From the NCBI GenBank assembly GCA_009694195.1, contig SHVQ01000001.1:111887-175886 (forward strand): a stretch of 64,000 bases of DNA, written 5' to 3'. Below the pieces are notes generated by a model. It had not been told where the DNA came from. It did no database searches and saw only the letters and a program-made list of their open reading frames with translations. The position numbers were made by a program, and so were the translations under genes. Source of the stretch: Rhodospirillales bacterium (GTDB lineage Bacteria; Pseudomonadota; Alphaproteobacteria; Rhodospirillales; SHVQ01). Below are positions 51,434 to 61,184 of the stretch, piece by piece. Each line of letters starts with the position of its first letter. The stretch's first letter is position 1.

Positions 51434-51625
51434 GAACGGCAGGAGCCTCGGACCGCTAGAGGGTGTAGGCAACCGGGCTGTATGTACGCAATAGGGCCGC
51501 CGAGGTCAAGCCAGGCGCAAGGAATAATTCCGTTACATTTCAAAGGCTTAATAAACTTTTCCCGGTTGCCTTTGCGGGCCAACTCGGCTACCCTTGGGGT
51601 TTCTCGCAGTTGCAGCACAAATTCC

Positions 51626-52084
51626 ATGCTCCGCACCCGGCTGAAGGAGTCCCTGATCGTCGCCATGAAGGCGAAGGACGAGCGGAGTGTCTCTACGCTC
51701 CGGCTTATCCTTGCCGGCGTCAAGGACCGCGACATTGCCGCCCGCTCCAAGGGCAACAAGGACGGCGTCAGCGACGAGGAGCTTCTCGGGCTCTTCCAAT
51801 CGATGATCAAGCAGCGTCACGAGAGCATCCGGCTCTACAAGCAGGGCGGCCGTCAGGACCTCGTCGACCGCGAGACGCAAGAGATCGCCGTCATCGAGAC
51901 GTTCCTGCCCCAGCAGATGAACGCCGACGAGGTGGCGGATGCGGTCGGCAAACTCATCGCGGAAATCGAGGCCAAAAGCCTGAAAGATATGGGGCGGACG
52001 ATGGCCGCGCTCAAGGAGCGCCACGCCGGACGCATGGATATGGCGAAGGCGAGCGCGCTCGTGAAGCAGAAACTCTCCGGCTGA
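51626..52084 (+). CDS. yqeY: GatB/YqeY domain-containing protein
   Basis: A 152-residue helical protein matching YqeY: 'LKESLIVAMKAKDERSVSTLRLILAGVKDRDI' and 'MIKQRHESIRLYKQGGRQDLVDRETQEIAVIETFLPQQM'. The C-terminal half resembles the tRNA-binding tail domain of GatB ('MGRTMAALKERHAGRMDMAKASALVKQKL'). Its function is uncertain, possibly tRNA-related. carA-yqeY-dnaG-rpoD is a conserved alphaproteobacterial neighbourhood, with carA divergent. Confidence 0.92.
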   Translation: MLRTRLKESLIVAMKAKDERSVSTLRLILAGVKDRDIAARSKGNKDGVSDEELLGLFQSMIKQRHESIRLYKQGGRQDLVDRETQEIAVIETFLPQQMNADEVADAVGKLIAEIEAKSLKDMGRTMAALKERHAGRMDMAKASALVKQKLSG

Positions 52085-52200
52085 TCTCGGCGGCTGATTC
52101 CCCACGCGATTTTATGAGCCGCGATTTCATTAGAAACGGTCGCTCGTCTGGTCTATTAAGGAGCCGGCCTTGGGCGCTCGAGAGTGGCTGAAAGCTCCTG

Positions 52201-54033
52201 ATGGCGTTTTCACCCGAGTTTCTTGACGAGTTGCGCGCGCGCGTCGGTCTCGCCGACGTGATCGGCCGTCGCGTTCGTCTCGTCCGCAAGGGCCGCGAAC
52301 ATTCCGGCCTCTGCCCCTTCCACAAAGAGAAGACGCCCTCCTTCACCGTCAACGAGGAGAAGGGGTTTTATCATTGCTTCGGCTGCGGCACGCACGGCAG
52401 CGCGATCGATTTCGTCATGGCGGTTGACGGGCTCGGGTTCCGGGAGGCCGTCGAACGCCTCGCGGAACAGGCCGGGATCGAGATTCCGGCCGACACGCCG
52501 GCCGCCCGCGAACGGGACGAGAAGAGAAAAACCCTCTACCAGGTCATGGAGGCCGCCGCGGCCTATTTCGAGCGCTGCCTCCGGATGCCGGAGAGCCGAG
52601 GCGCGATGGAGTACCTGCGCGGGCGCGGGCTTGACGACGCCACCATCAAGCACTTCCGGCTCGGCTTCGCGCCGGACTCGCGGAGCGGCCTTAAGGGAGC
52701 CCTTCTCCGCGAAGGCTTTCCCGAGGGCCTGCTGGCGGCGGGCGGCCTCATCATCCAGCCGGACGACGCAGCGCGCGCGAGCTACGACCGGTTCCGCGGC
52801 CGCATCATGTTTCCGATCACCGACCGCGGCGGCCGCGTGATCGCCTTCGGGGGCCGTATCCTCTCCAGCACGCCGAAGGAGAACGAGCCCAAATACCTGA
52901 ATTCGCCGGAAACACCGCTCTTCCACAAAGGCCGCGTCTTGTACGGCCTCGCCCAGGCGATGCGGCGTGTGCGCGACGCCGGATCGGTGATCGTCGCCGA
53001 AGGCTATATGGATGTGATCGCGCTCTCGCGGGCGGGATTCGAGCACGCCGTCGCGCCGCTCGGAACTGCGTTGACGGAAGAGCACTTGGTCGAGCTTTGG
53101 CGGCTTGCCCGCGAGCCCGTCCTCTGCTTCGACGGCGACGCCGCCGGCCAGCGCGCGGCGGCGCGCGCCGCCGAACGCGCGCTTCCCCTCCTGAAGCCCG
53201 GATTCGGGCTCAGGTTCGCGGAAATCCCCGCCGGCGAGGATCCGGACACTCTGATCGCAAAGCGCGGCGGCCGCGCGATCGAAGACGTGCTTGCGCAAGC
53301 GTTCCCCGTCTCGGAAGCGCTCTGGCGGATCGAATCGGGAGGAAAGCTGCCGGCCACACCGGAAGCACGCGCCGCCTTGCAGCAGCGCCTACAGGACCAC
53401 ACGCGGCGCATTGCGGACGCGACCGTGCGCACCCACTTTCTGAAGCATTTCAATGATCGGATATGGCCGCCCAATGCCGACCGCGGCCGGGGACGACGGG
53501 CGCCCGCCAGCGTGAGCGGAGCCACACCCGCGAAGGCCGGGAGCACGCGCGTGGACCCGCTCCGCGAGGCCCAGCAAATTCTCATCGCCATCATGGTCAA
53601 CAACCCGCGTTTCTTCGATCGCGGTGGCGAGGAGCTCGGCTCGGCGGAATTCCCGGATTCCACTCTCGACCAGGTCCGGCGGACGATCGTATCCCTTCTT
53701 TCGGAAGACCCGCAGCTGGCACCCGAGCGCTTGCGGGAGCTGTTGACCGCACGCGGATACGGCGACGTTCTCGATGCGCTTTTCGCAACGCCCGTCGTCA
53801 AAGGCCACCGCCTGATCCGCTGCGATTCCCCCCCCGAAGAGGTACAGGAAACCTGGGTCCAACACCTCAACGCCGTGCGGCTTACCGGCGCCGCCGAGGA
53901 AACCCGGCAGGCCGCGCGCGAGCTGGAGAGCGACCTCAGCGAGGAGAATTGGGAGCGTCAGCGCGCCCTGATCGAGGCGCGTCTGACCGATGGGGCGGAT
54001 TGGCGTCCGGAGCCCACCGAACCGGGCTCCTGA
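52201..54033 (+). CDS. dnaG: DNA primase
   Basis: A 610-residue primase. The CHC2 zinc-finger ligands are C38, H41, C59 and C62 ('GLCPFHKEKTPSF', 'YHCFGCGTHG'). The TOPRIM core has 'VIVAEGYMDVIALSRAG' and 'LCFDGDAAGQRAA' with its acidic metal-binding residues. The C-terminal part that contacts DnaB is less conserved, as usual. It makes RNA primers for replication. rpoD follows in the same direction after 241 bases that contain a likely promoter. Confidence 0.97.
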   Translation: MAFSPEFLDELRARVGLADVIGRRVRLVRKGREHSGLCPFHKEKTPSFTVNEEKGFYHCFGCGTHGSAIDFVMAVDGLGFREAVERLAEQAGIEIPADTPAARERDEKRKTLYQVMEAAAAYFERCLRMPESRGAMEYLRGRGLDDATIKHFRLGFAPDSRSGLKGALLREGFPEGLLAAGGLIIQPDDAARASYDRFRGRIMFPITDRGGRVIAFGGRILSSTPKENEPKYLNSPETPLFHKGRVLYGLAQAMRRVRDAGSVIVAEGYMDVIALSRAGFEHAVAPLGTALTEEHLVELWRLAREPVLCFDGDAAGQRAAARAAERALPLLKPGFGLRFAEIPAGEDPDTLIAKRGGRAIEDVLAQAFPVSEALWRIESGGKLPATPEARAALQQRLQDHTRRIADATVRTHFLKHFNDRIWPPNADRGRGRRAPASVSGATPAKAGSTRVDPLREAQQILIAIMVNNPRFFDRGGEELGSAEFPDSTLDQVRRTIVSLLSEDPQLAPERLRELLTARGYGDVLDALFATPVVKGHRLIRCDSPPEEVQETWVQHLNAVRLTGAAEETRQAARELESDLSEENWERQRALIEARLTDGADWRPEPTEPGS

Positions 54034-54056
54034 GCACGCTCGACCGCTCCTTCGTC

Positions 54057-54085
54057 TTGACAAATCATGGGGGCAGCGGTTTATA
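54057..54085 (+). promoter_or_regulatory. Candidate rpoD promoter
   Basis: TTGACA (54057-54062, perfect -35), a 17-base spacer, then TTTATA (54080-54085); shifting the -10 by one base gives TTATAG. It lies just after the dnaG stop and about 190 bases before the rpoD ATG. Confidence 0.45.
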
Positions 54086-54274
54086 GGCCCTTCTTTTCAA
54101 GTGGGCACTTGACTCCATAGGATTAACACCCACCTCAGGCATAGTTTTTGGGCATTTGCCGCTTATCTTAAGAATTGGGGGATGGCGGTTAGCTCCGTTC
54201 CCTGGCGCGGCGATTGCGAAGACCGAATTTCACACGTGCGCGACGGCGCGGTGGCGGAACGGGAGTGGGCGAGC

Positions 54275-56365
54275 ATGGCGAAAGCCGCAAAGAAAGCAGA
54301 TGGCGGCACGGTAGCGAAACCGGCCGCAACGGGTGCGCAGGGGTCGGAGGAGCCTTCCGACAGCCCCCTGCTCGATTCTCTCGGGGCCAGCGTCAAAAAG
54401 ATGATCGCCCGCGGCAAGGAGCGGGGTTACGTCACGTATGACGATCTGAACGCCGCGCTTCCGCCCGACCAGGTCTCCTCGGAGCAGATCGAGGACACGA
54501 TGGCGATGCTGTCCGAAATGGGCATCAACGTCGTCGATGCGGAAGAAGCGGAAGAAACCCAGCAGCAAGCGAAAGAAACCGGAGAGAGCGAATTCGCCGC
54601 ACCGGCCGGCGGCAACGTCGACAGCGACGACCTCGGCCGGACCGACGATCCCGTGCGCATGTATTTGCGCGAGATGGGCAGCGTTGAGCTCCTGTCGCGG
54701 GAAGGCGAGATCGCGATCGCGAAGCGCATCGAGGCCGGTCGCGAGATGATGATCGGCGGGATCTGCGAAAGTCCTCTCACGATCAAGGCCATCGTCGGCT
54801 GGCATGACGCCCTCATCAAGGAAAAAATGCTGCTCAGGGACATCATCGACCTTGAGGCGACCTACGGGGTCACCCCGGGAACGGGAATCCCGATCGCGGC
54901 GGCGGCGCCGGGCGGCCCCGTGAAGGACGGAGCAGCGGCCCCGGTCATTGCCCCCATTGCGCTCGTCGAGCGGAAGCCGCCCCAACCCGTCGTCCCTGCC
55001 GTGCGCGCGAACGGCGAGGACAACGCCGCCGATTCGGGCCAGCCCAAGCCGGCGGGCGAGCAGCCCGAAGACGGCGAGGACGCGGAGTCGGAGGAGATCA
55101 ATCTCTCTCTCGCCATGCTCGAAGCCAAGCTGATGCCGGACGTCCTCCAGACGTTCGAGCAGATCGCCGCGACCTACAAGAAATTGCACAAGCTGCAAGT
55201 CATCCGGATCGAAGCGTTGCAGAAGGGCGGCACGCTGAAGCCGGCGCAGGAAAGGCGCTACGAGAAGCTGCGCCACGCGCTCGTCGAGCTGATGGAGGAC
55301 GTCCATCTCAACAACGCGCGCATCGAGCAGCTCATGGAGCAGCTCTACGAGATGAACCGGCGGCTCCTCGGTCACGAAGGGCGCCTGCTGCGCCTTGCCA
55401 CGGCGTGCCAAGTCGAGCGGGAGGAATTCCTTCGGCACTATCACGAGGCCGAGCTCGACCCGGCATGGCTCGAGCGCGTGGGCAAGCTCAGCAAGGCCTG
55501 GAAGAAGTTCGCGACCAAGCACGAGCGCGACATCGAGGAGCTGCGCACCGCGGTCGGGGTCGTCTCCCGCGAGGCGGGGCTTCCCATCACCGAGTACCGC
55601 CGCATCGTCATCACCGTGCAGAAGGGCGAGCGGGAGGCGAGCAAGGCCAAGAAGGAAATGGTCGAGGCCAACCTTCGGCTCGTGATCTCGATCGCGAAGA
55701 AGTACACGAACCGCGGCCTTCAGTTCCTCGATCTGATCCAGGAAGGCAACATCGGCCTGATGAAGGCGGTCGACAAGTTCGAGTATCGCCGGGGCTACAA
55801 GTTTTCGACGTATGCGACGTGGTGGATTCGCCAGGCCATCACCCGCTCGATCGCCGATCAGGCCCGCACCATCCGCATCCCCGTGCACATGATCGAGACG
55901 ATCAACAAGCTCGTCCGCACGTCGCGCCAGATGCTGCACGAGATCGGGCGCGAGCCGACACCGGAGGAGCTCGCCGACAAGCTTTCGATGCCGCTCGAGA
56001 AGGTCCGCAAGGTGCTCAAGATCGCGAAGGAGCCGATCAGCCTCGAAACCCCGATCGGGGACGAAGAGGACAGCCATCTCGGCGATTTCATCGAGGACAA
56101 GAACGCGGTGCAGCCGCTCGACGCGGCCATTCACGCGAACCTGCGCGAGACCACGACGCGGGTCCTCGCGAGCCTCACGGCGCGCGAGGAACGGGTGCTC
56201 CGCATGCGGTTCGGCATCGGGATGAATACCGACCACACGCTCGAGGAGGTCGGCCAGCAGTTCTCGGTCACCCGCGAGCGCATACGCCAGATCGAAGCGA
56301 AGGCGCTGCGCAAGCTGAAGCACCCCTCGCGGAGTCGGAAGCTCAGGAGCTTCCTCGACTACTAG
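54275..56365 (+). CDS. rpoD: RNA polymerase primary sigma factor RpoD (sigma-70)
   Basis: A 696-residue housekeeping sigma factor. Region 1.1 ('[25 protein letters not shown]'), region 1.2 ('[29 protein letters not shown]'), an acidic non-conserved insert, regions 2.1-2.4 ('[70 protein letters not shown]' in pieces), region 3, and region 4.2 with '[30 protein letters not shown]' are all present. The ATG at 54275 follows GGGAG; an in-frame ATG at 54182 would add unconserved residues. Confidence 0.97.
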   Translation: MAKAAKKADGGTVAKPAATGAQGSEEPSDSPLLDSLGASVKKMIARGKERGYVTYDDLNAALPPDQVSSEQIEDTMAMLSEMGINVVDAEEAEETQQQAKETGESEFAAPAGGNVDSDDLGRTDDPVRMYLREMGSVELLSREGEIAIAKRIEAGREMMIGGICESPLTIKAIVGWHDALIKEKMLLRDIIDLEATYGVTPGTGIPIAAAAPGGPVKDGAAAPVIAPIALVERKPPQPVVPAVRANGEDNAADSGQPKPAGEQPEDGEDAESEEINLSLAMLEAKLMPDVLQTFEQIAATYKKLHKLQVIRIEALQKGGTLKPAQERRYEKLRHALVELMEDVHLNNARIEQLMEQLYEMNRRLLGHEGRLLRLATACQVEREEFLRHYHEAELDPAWLERVGKLSKAWKKFATKHERDIEELRTAVGVVSREAGLPITEYRRIVITVQKGEREASKAKKEMVEANLRLVISIAKKYTNRGLQFLDLIQEGNIGLMKAVDKFEYRRGYKFSTYATWWIRQAITRSIADQARTIRIPVHMIETINKLVRTSRQMLHEIGREPTPEELADKLSMPLEKVRKVLKIAKEPISLETPIGDEEDSHLGDFIEDKNAVQPLDAAIHANLRETTTRVLASLTAREERVLRMRFGIGMNTDHTLEEVGQQFSVTRERIRQIEAKALRKLKHPSRSRKLRSFLDY

Positions 56366-56471
56366 TCCCCCGCCTTCAGCGGACGGCTTTCCCAGGCAGA
56401 CGCGCGCGATCGGCCGCAGTGGTTTTACGGCTGCGCGTCATTCGCTGTATGCTGACGGTGCCGATTCGCTC

Positions 56472-56548
56472 GGGCCCGTAGCTCAGTTGGTTAGAGCCGG
56501 CCGCTCATAACGGTCTGGTCGCAGGTTCGAGTCCTGCCGGGCCCACCA
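56472..56548 (+). tRNA. tRNA with CAT anticodon (probably tRNA-Ile2, otherwise tRNA-Met)
   Basis: A 77-base cloverleaf with encoded CCA: acceptor GGGCCCG/CGGGCCC, D arm GCTC/GAGC, anticodon stem GGCCG/CGGTC around the loop CTCATAA, T arm GCAGG-TTCGAGT-CCTGC, discriminator A. The anticodon CAT is shared by Met and by the lysidine-modified Ile2 tRNA. The G-U pair in the anticodon stem and the TGGTC variable loop look more like E. coli ileX than like metT. Confidence 0.95.
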
Positions 56549-56560
56549 TTTTCCCCGCGC

Positions 56561-56591
56561 AAGAAAAAAGGGGCGGTCCGTTGACCGCCCC
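56561..56591 (-). terminator. Terminator of the leftward solute-binding-protein gene
   Basis: GGGGCGGTC (56570-56578) and GACCGCCCC (56583-56591) form a 9-bp stem with a four-base loop. On the minus strand it is followed by a T-run (complement of the A-rich 56561-56569). It ends transcription of the three-gene leftward set. Confidence 0.8.
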
Positions 56592-56623
56592 TTGCCGATT
56601 CCGATGACTTTACGGGCGCAGGC

Positions 56624-57688
56624 TTACTTCAGCTTCCAGGTGTTCCACTGTTCTTCCATCTTGGAGAGGTTTTCGGACCACCAGGCGTCGCCGAAGCGGA
56701 TCATCGTGCCTTGCTGGAAATAGTAGCTCGGCATTTCCTTCTTCTCCGCGTCGGAGAGATGGTCGAGCGCCTTCGTATTCGCCGGGCCCATGCCGGCGGC
56801 CTTTGCCAATTGCGCCTGGAGCTCCGGCTTGTTCATGTAGCTGATGAGCTTCATCGCATTGGCCTTGTTCTTGGCGCCCTTCGGCACCGAGAGCCAGTCG
56901 ATGGTCATCATGCCTTGGTTCCATATGATGTCGACGGGCACATTCTCAGCCTTCTTCAGCGTTGCGACCCGCGTGTTGGAGGTGTGCGCCAAGACGATTT
57001 CGCCGGCTCCGAGCAGCTGCGGCGCCTGCGGCCACTGCTTCCACCACACGTGGACCTTGGCCTTCATGCGGTCGAGGGATTTGAACGCACGGTCGACGTC
57101 GAGGGGGTAGAGCTTGTCGGGTGCGACGCCGTCGGCCATCAGGGCGATTTCGAGCGAGTATCGGGGGCCGTCGAACATGCCGCGGGGCCCCGGAAACTTC
57201 TCGGTGTTCCACAAGTCGGCCCAGGTCTTCGGCGCCTTGCCGGGCGGGAAAGCCTTGGTGTTGTAGGCGAGAATCTGCCCGAACGTGGAGTTGCCGAGCG
57301 CGTACTTCTCGACCATCGCGTCGGGAACGCCGGTCCTGTCGATGACCTTGTAGTCGAGCTCCTCCCACAGGCCTTCCCTTTGACCTTGGGGAACCCACAT
57401 GGCGATATTCTGGACGACGTCCCACTCCACGTTCTTCGCTTCGACCATGGCCTTGATCTTGGCGATGCCGACGCCGGGAACGTCGATCACCTTAATTCCC
57501 GTCGCCTTCTCGAACGGGTCAAACACGAGCTTTCTCTGATTTTCCTGCATCCCGCCGCCCCAGCCGGCGTACACCACCGTCTCGGCGGCGTTGACCGCGA
57601 CGGAACCCGCAAGCCAAGCGCCTACACCCAAGACCAAGCTCAAGGCCTTTAGGCCGAAACTTCGTCTTTCCTTCTTGTTCGTGAACAT
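56624..57688 (-). CDS. ABC-type extracellular solute-binding protein (PotD-like)
   Basis: A 354-residue periplasmic protein. The N terminus has basic 'NKKERRSFGLKAL', a hydrophobic core and a cleavage region near 'VAVNAAE' (about residue 34). The mature part starts 'VVYAGWGGGMQENQRKLVFDPFEKATGIKV', typical of the spermidine/putrescine-type SBP_bac family. 'YSLEIALMADGV', 'LAHTSNTRVATLKKA' and 'LISYMNKPELQAQLAKAAGMGP' belong to the lobes. The start at 57688 is set by GGAGG five bases upstream. No ABC permease or ATPase gene is present; the upstream co-directional genes encode a dehydrogenase and a sodium symporter. Confidence 0.9.
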   Translation of the reverse strand: MFTNKKERRSFGLKALSLVLGVGAWLAGSVAVNAAETVVYAGWGGGMQENQRKLVFDPFEKATGIKVIDVPGVGIAKIKAMVEAKNVEWDVVQNIAMWVPQGQREGLWEELDYKVIDRTGVPDAMVEKYALGNSTFGQILAYNTKAFPPGKAPKTWADLWNTEKFPGPRGMFDGPRYSLEIALMADGVAPDKLYPLDVDRAFKSLDRMKAKVHVWWKQWPQAPQLLGAGEIVLAHTSNTRVATLKKAENVPVDIIWNQGMMTIDWLSVPKGAKNKANAMKLISYMNKPELQAQLAKAAGMGPANTKALDHLSDAEKKEMPSYYFQQGTMIRFGDAWWSENLSKMEEQWNTWKLK

Positions 57689-57819
57689 CGAAGCCTCCGT
57701 TCCCTTGGGGTGCGATGCCGAAGGGCCCGAGCCGTCCGGCGATAGTCCTCCACTGGCGTTATTAGGCATTTATTTTTTCAGCTTGGCATGTTTTCGGCCC
57801 CTTGGAAACGTGAGGCCTC

Positions 57820-58857
57820 TTAGTACCCGCGCTCGGGCTGGACGACGTTCATGGGTTCGCGGCCGGCCAGCAACCGGCGGAGAATCCGGCAGACCAGGTC
57901 CATCGTGCCGTCCATGTACGTGTCCAGGTCGTCGGAACAGACATGGGGGATCACGATCAGGTTGCGCGCCGACCACAGCGGCGACGACGCGGGCAGCGGC
58001 TCGGGCGAGAACACATCCAGGATCGCGCCCTCGACGTGGCCTTTCTTCAAGAGGTCCGCTAACGCGTCGTAGTCCATCACGTCGGCCCGGCCCATATTGA
58101 AAATCTTCACTCCCGGTTTCATGGCCCGCAGCACGTTCCGGTCCAACAAGTGGCGCGTATCGGGCGTCAACGGTATCGCCACCAACACGAAATCGGCAGA
58201 CTTCACGGCCGTGACGATCTGACCCGAGCGGTAAACCCGTTCCACCCCCGGGACCTTCTTTCCCGAGCGGCTGACGCCGATCACGCGCATGCCGAGATCC
58301 CGCGCCGCCCGTACGGCCGAGCGCCCGAGCCGGCCGAGGCCGACGATGGTCACCGTCTTGCCGCGAATCGCCGACGTGAAAATCTGCTCCCAGTGTTTTT
58401 TGCGCTGGTTCTCGAGGATCGCCGGCAAGCGGAAATTCAACGCGATGAGGCCCATGGTCCAGGATTCATAGGCCTTATCCGCATGGACCCCGCTGTTGTT
58501 GGTCAGCCGGACGCCCGGCGGCAGCCAATCGAGCGGCAGAACCCGTTCGACCCCGGCGCCGATCAGGTGGATCACCTTGAGCCTGGGCGCCACGTCCTTG
58601 AGCGAGGCCATCGGGAATTTCGGATGCAGGATGACGTCCTGGGACGTGAGCAGCATGTGTGCGTTCCGCATCTTCTTATCGAACGTCCGGAAGTCCTCGC
58701 CCACGGTGAAGTCGACGTGGCGCGCGAGGTCGGGGTGACGCTTTTGGGCCGAACGGGCCAATTGCGGCGTCAATGAAAAGACGGCTGGTTTCCAGGACAG
58801 GTTTTCCAGGTGCAGGTGAAGGCGGCCGTTCCGTTTTATCATCGTGTCTCCGGTCAT
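57820..58857 (-). CDS. D-2-hydroxyacid dehydrogenase
   Basis: A 345-residue NAD-dependent dehydrogenase. The NAD motif is 'VGLGRLGRSAVRAARDLGMRVIGVSRSG'. Catalytic residues appear as Arg in 'NMGRADVMDYDAL', Glu in 'DVFSPEPLP' and His in 'VIPHVCSDD'. The start overlaps the symporter stop (ATGA), so the two are translationally coupled; a second ATG five codons in ('MIKRNGRLH') is possible. It probably oxidises or reduces the 2-hydroxy or 2-oxo acid handled by the symporter. Substrate is unknown. Confidence 0.88.
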   Translation of the reverse strand: MTGDTMIKRNGRLHLHLENLSWKPAVFSLTPQLARSAQKRHPDLARHVDFTVGEDFRTFDKKMRNAHMLLTSQDVILHPKFPMASLKDVAPRLKVIHLIGAGVERVLPLDWLPPGVRLTNNSGVHADKAYESWTMGLIALNFRLPAILENQRKKHWEQIFTSAIRGKTVTIVGLGRLGRSAVRAARDLGMRVIGVSRSGKKVPGVERVYRSGQIVTAVKSADFVLVAIPLTPDTRHLLDRNVLRAMKPGVKIFNMGRADVMDYDALADLLKKGHVEGAILDVFSPEPLPASSPLWSARNLIVIPHVCSDDLDTYMDGTMDLVCRILRRLLAGREPMNVVQPERGY

Positions 58858-60851
58858 GTTCGTTGTTCAGGGGCGGCCGTGGTTTCGGCGAGCGCAGCCT
58901 TCACGTTTTTCGGTGCCATCGTCGAAAGCTCGAGGGTCGTCGCAAGAAAGCGGAGAAGTGCCACGCCCAAGAGCCAGAACAGGATCTGCCACGCCCAAAT
59001 CGACGGCACGCCGAAAAGCCAGCCTCGCGGCCCGCTGTCGGGCGAGCCGAAAATGTCGTTTCCGACGACCGCTCCCGGTCCGACCCCGAAGAACAGCCAG
59101 ACGACGACGAGTATCCAGGCGAGCGGCTTCAGACGCTGCTTGGCGGCCGGCAAGCTCGCATGGTCGCGCAAGTAGCGGTGGTAAGCCAAGCGGCGCCCGA
59201 GCGCGGCTTCGTCCTGGGTGACCGCGGAAACCGCCAGGCACGCAACGACGTTGGCGAGAATTCCCCATCCGGCGGAATGAATCGTCCACGGCCAGCGGCC
59301 CCAGATCTCGAGACCGATCAAGCCCAGCAACGAGACGCCGGCGCTCTCCGTCACCACGACCCCCGCGATCCCGCAACACAAGCCGACCGTCGCTCCTTTC
59401 CGCGTGATCCACGGCATCCAGCAAATCGCCATGAGGGGTAGCGCGAGCTGGACGCCGACGGGAAAGGCGAGACTCGCGATCGCGAGGAGCGAGCCGGTCG
59501 ACGTGGTTGCCCATAGAAGCGCGGCGGCGGTGACCATGACGGTGAAGGTCCGCGCGGCCGCGACCTGACGGCGGTCGGACGCGGTGGGGTCGAGATAGCG
59601 GCGGTAGACATCGCGGCTCAGGATCGTTCCAGCGGTCGCCATCAGGAGGCCCGCGATCGCCTGAAGCGCGGCAACGATCCCGACCGCGAGCAACGCGAAC
59701 AGCCAGGGCGAGGCAAGCCCGAGATAGGTCGGCACCAACGGGCTGAAAAAGAACGCGAACGGCGGCGCATCGGGCGGGGCCGCGACCGCAGGGAGCACGG
59801 CCGAGACGGCGAGGCCGGCCGCCGTCACCCGGGCATCGGCACCGAGGACGTGAGCGGCCGTCCCGGCGATCGTGCCGAACACGAACAAGACGAGTCCCGC
59901 GAGAAAGCCGGACACCCAGACCTGCTGCGTTGCAAAGGGCCCGGGACTTCCGCTCGCGAACACGCACATGCTGGCCAATGGCGTGCATACGATGCCGGCC
60001 ATGGCCATGAGCACCGTCAGGCCCATCACCCCGGTCCATAGGCCGCCCAGGGGAGTTTCCTTGCCGAGGCCGAGCGTGAACTGAAGCGCCCCCGGAACGG
60101 CAAACGCCGCGTTGTAGTTTCCGCCGCCCCGGCCTTGCGTCGTGCCCCATGGGCCGACAGCGGACGCACCCCATTTCGCGAGGGCCGCCTGCAACATCTC
60201 CCATCCACCGACGGCGTTCCATGCGATCAGGCCGACGACCGCGAGGCTCGCCAGCAGAAGGACGCTCTGCAAAGCCGCCCCCCTGGCCGCTGCGGCAAAC
60301 CCACCCGAGACGACCGACAGGACAAGAACCGCCGCCAGAATCGCGGCCGCGGCCGCGGGCCTCGACCACGGTTCCGGAACTCCGGCGGCCCCCGCGATCG
60401 CGCCGAAGAATTGGCCGACCGCGAGCAGGATCAGTCCGAGATAGGGAACCGCGAACAGGAGCGTGACGGCGACCATGAGAACGCGGAGACCGTCGCCGCC
60501 GAAGTAGTCGGCGAACATCTCGCCGGATGTCAGGTAACCGTACCGGCGCCCCAGCAGCCACTGTCGCTTAAGAAACAGGAGACCCGCGAGCGGCGCGACG
60601 ACGACGATGAATGAGAGAACGGCGTAGGGGAAACCGTCACGGTAGATGAGGGCGGGGTGCATCAGCACGACCCATCCCCCCAGTGATGCAGCCGTGAACG
60701 CGAGAATGAAGGTCCACTTCGGCACACCGGTGCCTGCGAGAGCGTAGCCTTGCAGGGTAGCGGCGGCGCGAAACTGCCGGACACCCACGGCGAGGCAAAA
60801 CGCCCAATAGGCGGCGAGAAAGCCGACCAGCCACACGGTCTTCGCGCCCAC
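58854..60851 (-). CDS. Sodium:solute symporter family transporter
   Basis: A 665-residue integral membrane protein with about 13-15 helices in the SSS (LeuT-like) pattern. 'GYALAGTGVPKWTFILAFTAASLGGW' (helix 1-2 region), 'KRQWLLGRRYGYLTSGEMFADYFGG' and 'IVAALQAIAGLLMATAGTILSRDVYRRYLDP' are typical SSS blocks. The extended C terminus ('RLAYHRYLRDHASLPAAKQRLKPLAW...') adds two helices and resembles the acetate/monocarboxylate-like subgroup. First gene of the leftward set, coupled to the hydroxyacid dehydrogenase. Substrate is inferred only from this context. Confidence 0.85.
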   Translation of the reverse strand: MGAKTVWLVGFLAAYWAFCLAVGVRQFRAAATLQGYALAGTGVPKWTFILAFTAASLGGWVVLMHPALIYRDGFPYAVLSFIVVVAPLAGLLFLKRQWLLGRRYGYLTSGEMFADYFGGDGLRVLMVAVTLLFAVPYLGLILLAVGQFFGAIAGAAGVPEPWSRPAAAAAILAAVLVLSVVSGGFAAAARGAALQSVLLLASLAVVGLIAWNAVGGWEMLQAALAKWGASAVGPWGTTQGRGGGNYNAAFAVPGALQFTLGLGKETPLGGLWTGVMGLTVLMAMAGIVCTPLASMCVFASGSPGPFATQQVWVSGFLAGLVLFVFGTIAGTAAHVLGADARVTAAGLAVSAVLPAVAAPPDAPPFAFFFSPLVPTYLGLASPWLFALLAVGIVAALQAIAGLLMATAGTILSRDVYRRYLDPTASDRRQVAAARTFTVMVTAAALLWATTSTGSLLAIASLAFPVGVQLALPLMAICWMPWITRKGATVGLCCGIAGVVVTESAGVSLLGLIGLEIWGRWPWTIHSAGWGILANVVACLAVSAVTQDEAALGRRLAYHRYLRDHASLPAAKQRLKPLAWILVVVWLFFGVGPGAVVGNDIFGSPDSGPRGWLFGVPSIWAWQILFWLLGVALLRFLATTLELSTMAPKNVKAALAETTAAPEQRT

Positions 60852-61184
60852 GCGAACCTCCCCTGCCCCTTGTCGCCGTCCGGCGGCACGGCCGCGACGG
60901 TCCTCGCGTCTTGGATTTCAGTCCGTCCGCAGCCGCAGGCTCTTCTTCGGTGAACGCTTGCGAAAAAGGGGCTCCCGCATCGATACCACTTCGTCCGGCC
61001 GGGGACAACGCAAGCCGGCGCGGCCCGGGGCGCGGGAGACGCTATATTTAGGGCTTGGCAAAACGGTCTCACGGTTTCCTTACGTTGCGAACCAATTGCC
61101 GAACCGCTATCAAGAGCGCCAGCCGGCCCCTCGGGACGCCCTCGTTGGGAGCCTCCCACTCACCGTCCAACCCGGAGCAATGCG
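60852..61184. other. Divergent control region between the symporter and ettA
   Basis: 333 bases without a gene. TATATT at 61043-61048 could be a -10 for ettA, but no good -35 is seen. No repeat or RNA gene was recognised. Confidence 0.3.

Noticed and set aside
56472..56548. tRNA as an integration site for the neighbouring leftward genes
   Set aside because: No integrase and no repeated tRNA 3' end were seen within the following sequence.
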